64,000 nucleotides of DNA from Spodoptera frugiperda. Its lineage: Eukaryota; Arthropoda; Insecta; Lepidoptera; Noctuidae. The position numbers and the translations under genes are program-made. The stretch covers positions 7,489,501-7,553,500 of the forward strand of contig NC_064228.1 in assembly GCF_023101765.2 (NCBI RefSeq), read 5' to 3'. Every line of letters begins with the position of its first letter. The first letter of the stretch is position 1. This document shows, one piece after another, positions 63,691 through 64,000 of this stretch. The notes below the pieces were generated by a model. The model had not been told where the DNA came from. It ran no database searches and saw only the letters and a program-made list of their open reading frames with translations.

Positions 63691-64000
63691 TCATAATCAA
63701 CCATAAATCTCACTTTCCACACAAAAAACAAAATCTGTCAAGAATTCTAAATAACACCTCAAAGAACTCATAAAACAAACTGTTAACAAAACATAAGCAG
63801 AATGCTATGAAAAGTTCAACTGTTATTCAATTACATGTTTATTTTCACGGGCGCTTAAATATACTCGCAGCATGTCAAACTATCCTTAATCCTCAAAATC
63901 TCTATGAAATTTTTAACTTTATTTCCAATGCTGCAAGGTTGAAATTTTATTTGGCAAAGTGTATAAAATGGTGGAGGTTGATATGCTGTAGTATATTTTA

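Overview
The window looks like nuclear DNA of a moth, most likely a noctuid or close relative (Lepidoptera). It is AT-rich, gene-poor and packed with short interspersed repeats of the kinds familiar from noctuid genomes. There are no operons, ribosome binding sites, CRISPR arrays, rRNA genes or free-standing tRNA genes. Repeat labels used here (Rep-A, SINE-1 and so on) are mine, assigned by comparing copies within the window; no database was searched.

Only one protein-coding gene is convincing: an intact, intronless 250-residue short-chain dehydrogenase/reductase (SDR) on the + strand at 46796-47548. It has a good start context, a poly(A) signal 40 bases after the stop and a possible TATA box upstream. 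Its cofactor site is intact, but alanine sits where the family's catalytic serine is expected. Everything else that is open in six frames is either inside a repeat or short and unrecognised.

Layout. 1-5 kb: a decayed LINE end, then Rep-B, SINE-1, Rep-A, P and K copies. 5-20 kb: MITE-G, MITE-H, Rep-A and SINE copies separated by long unique AT-rich stretches. 20-26 kb: Rep-A, Q, P and A2 copies. 26.6-28.5 kb: a nested block in which a long inverted-repeat (foldback) element with arms of about 480-500 bp lies between two directly repeated pieces of MITE-G and carries a further insertion in its right arm. 28.5-34.5 kb: mostly unique sequence with small GC-richer islands containing exact TGACGTCA sites and a diverged duplicated 50-bp block. 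34.5-45.8 kb: dense Rep-A/B/K/F/L and SINE copies. 46-49 kb: the SDR gene and its flanks. 49-64 kb: repeats again, including the most complete SINE-1, SINE-2, MITE-G and MITE-R copies.

The most interesting non-repeat signal is a set of three + strand sites where a splice acceptor is joined directly to a donor (AG|GTAAGY or similar), near 649, 16345 and 43360. This is the signature of recursive (ratcheting) splice sites known from very long insect introns. With the lack of recognisable exons, it raises the possibility that much of the window is one giant intron with the intronless SDR gene nested in it. This is inference from sequence alone.
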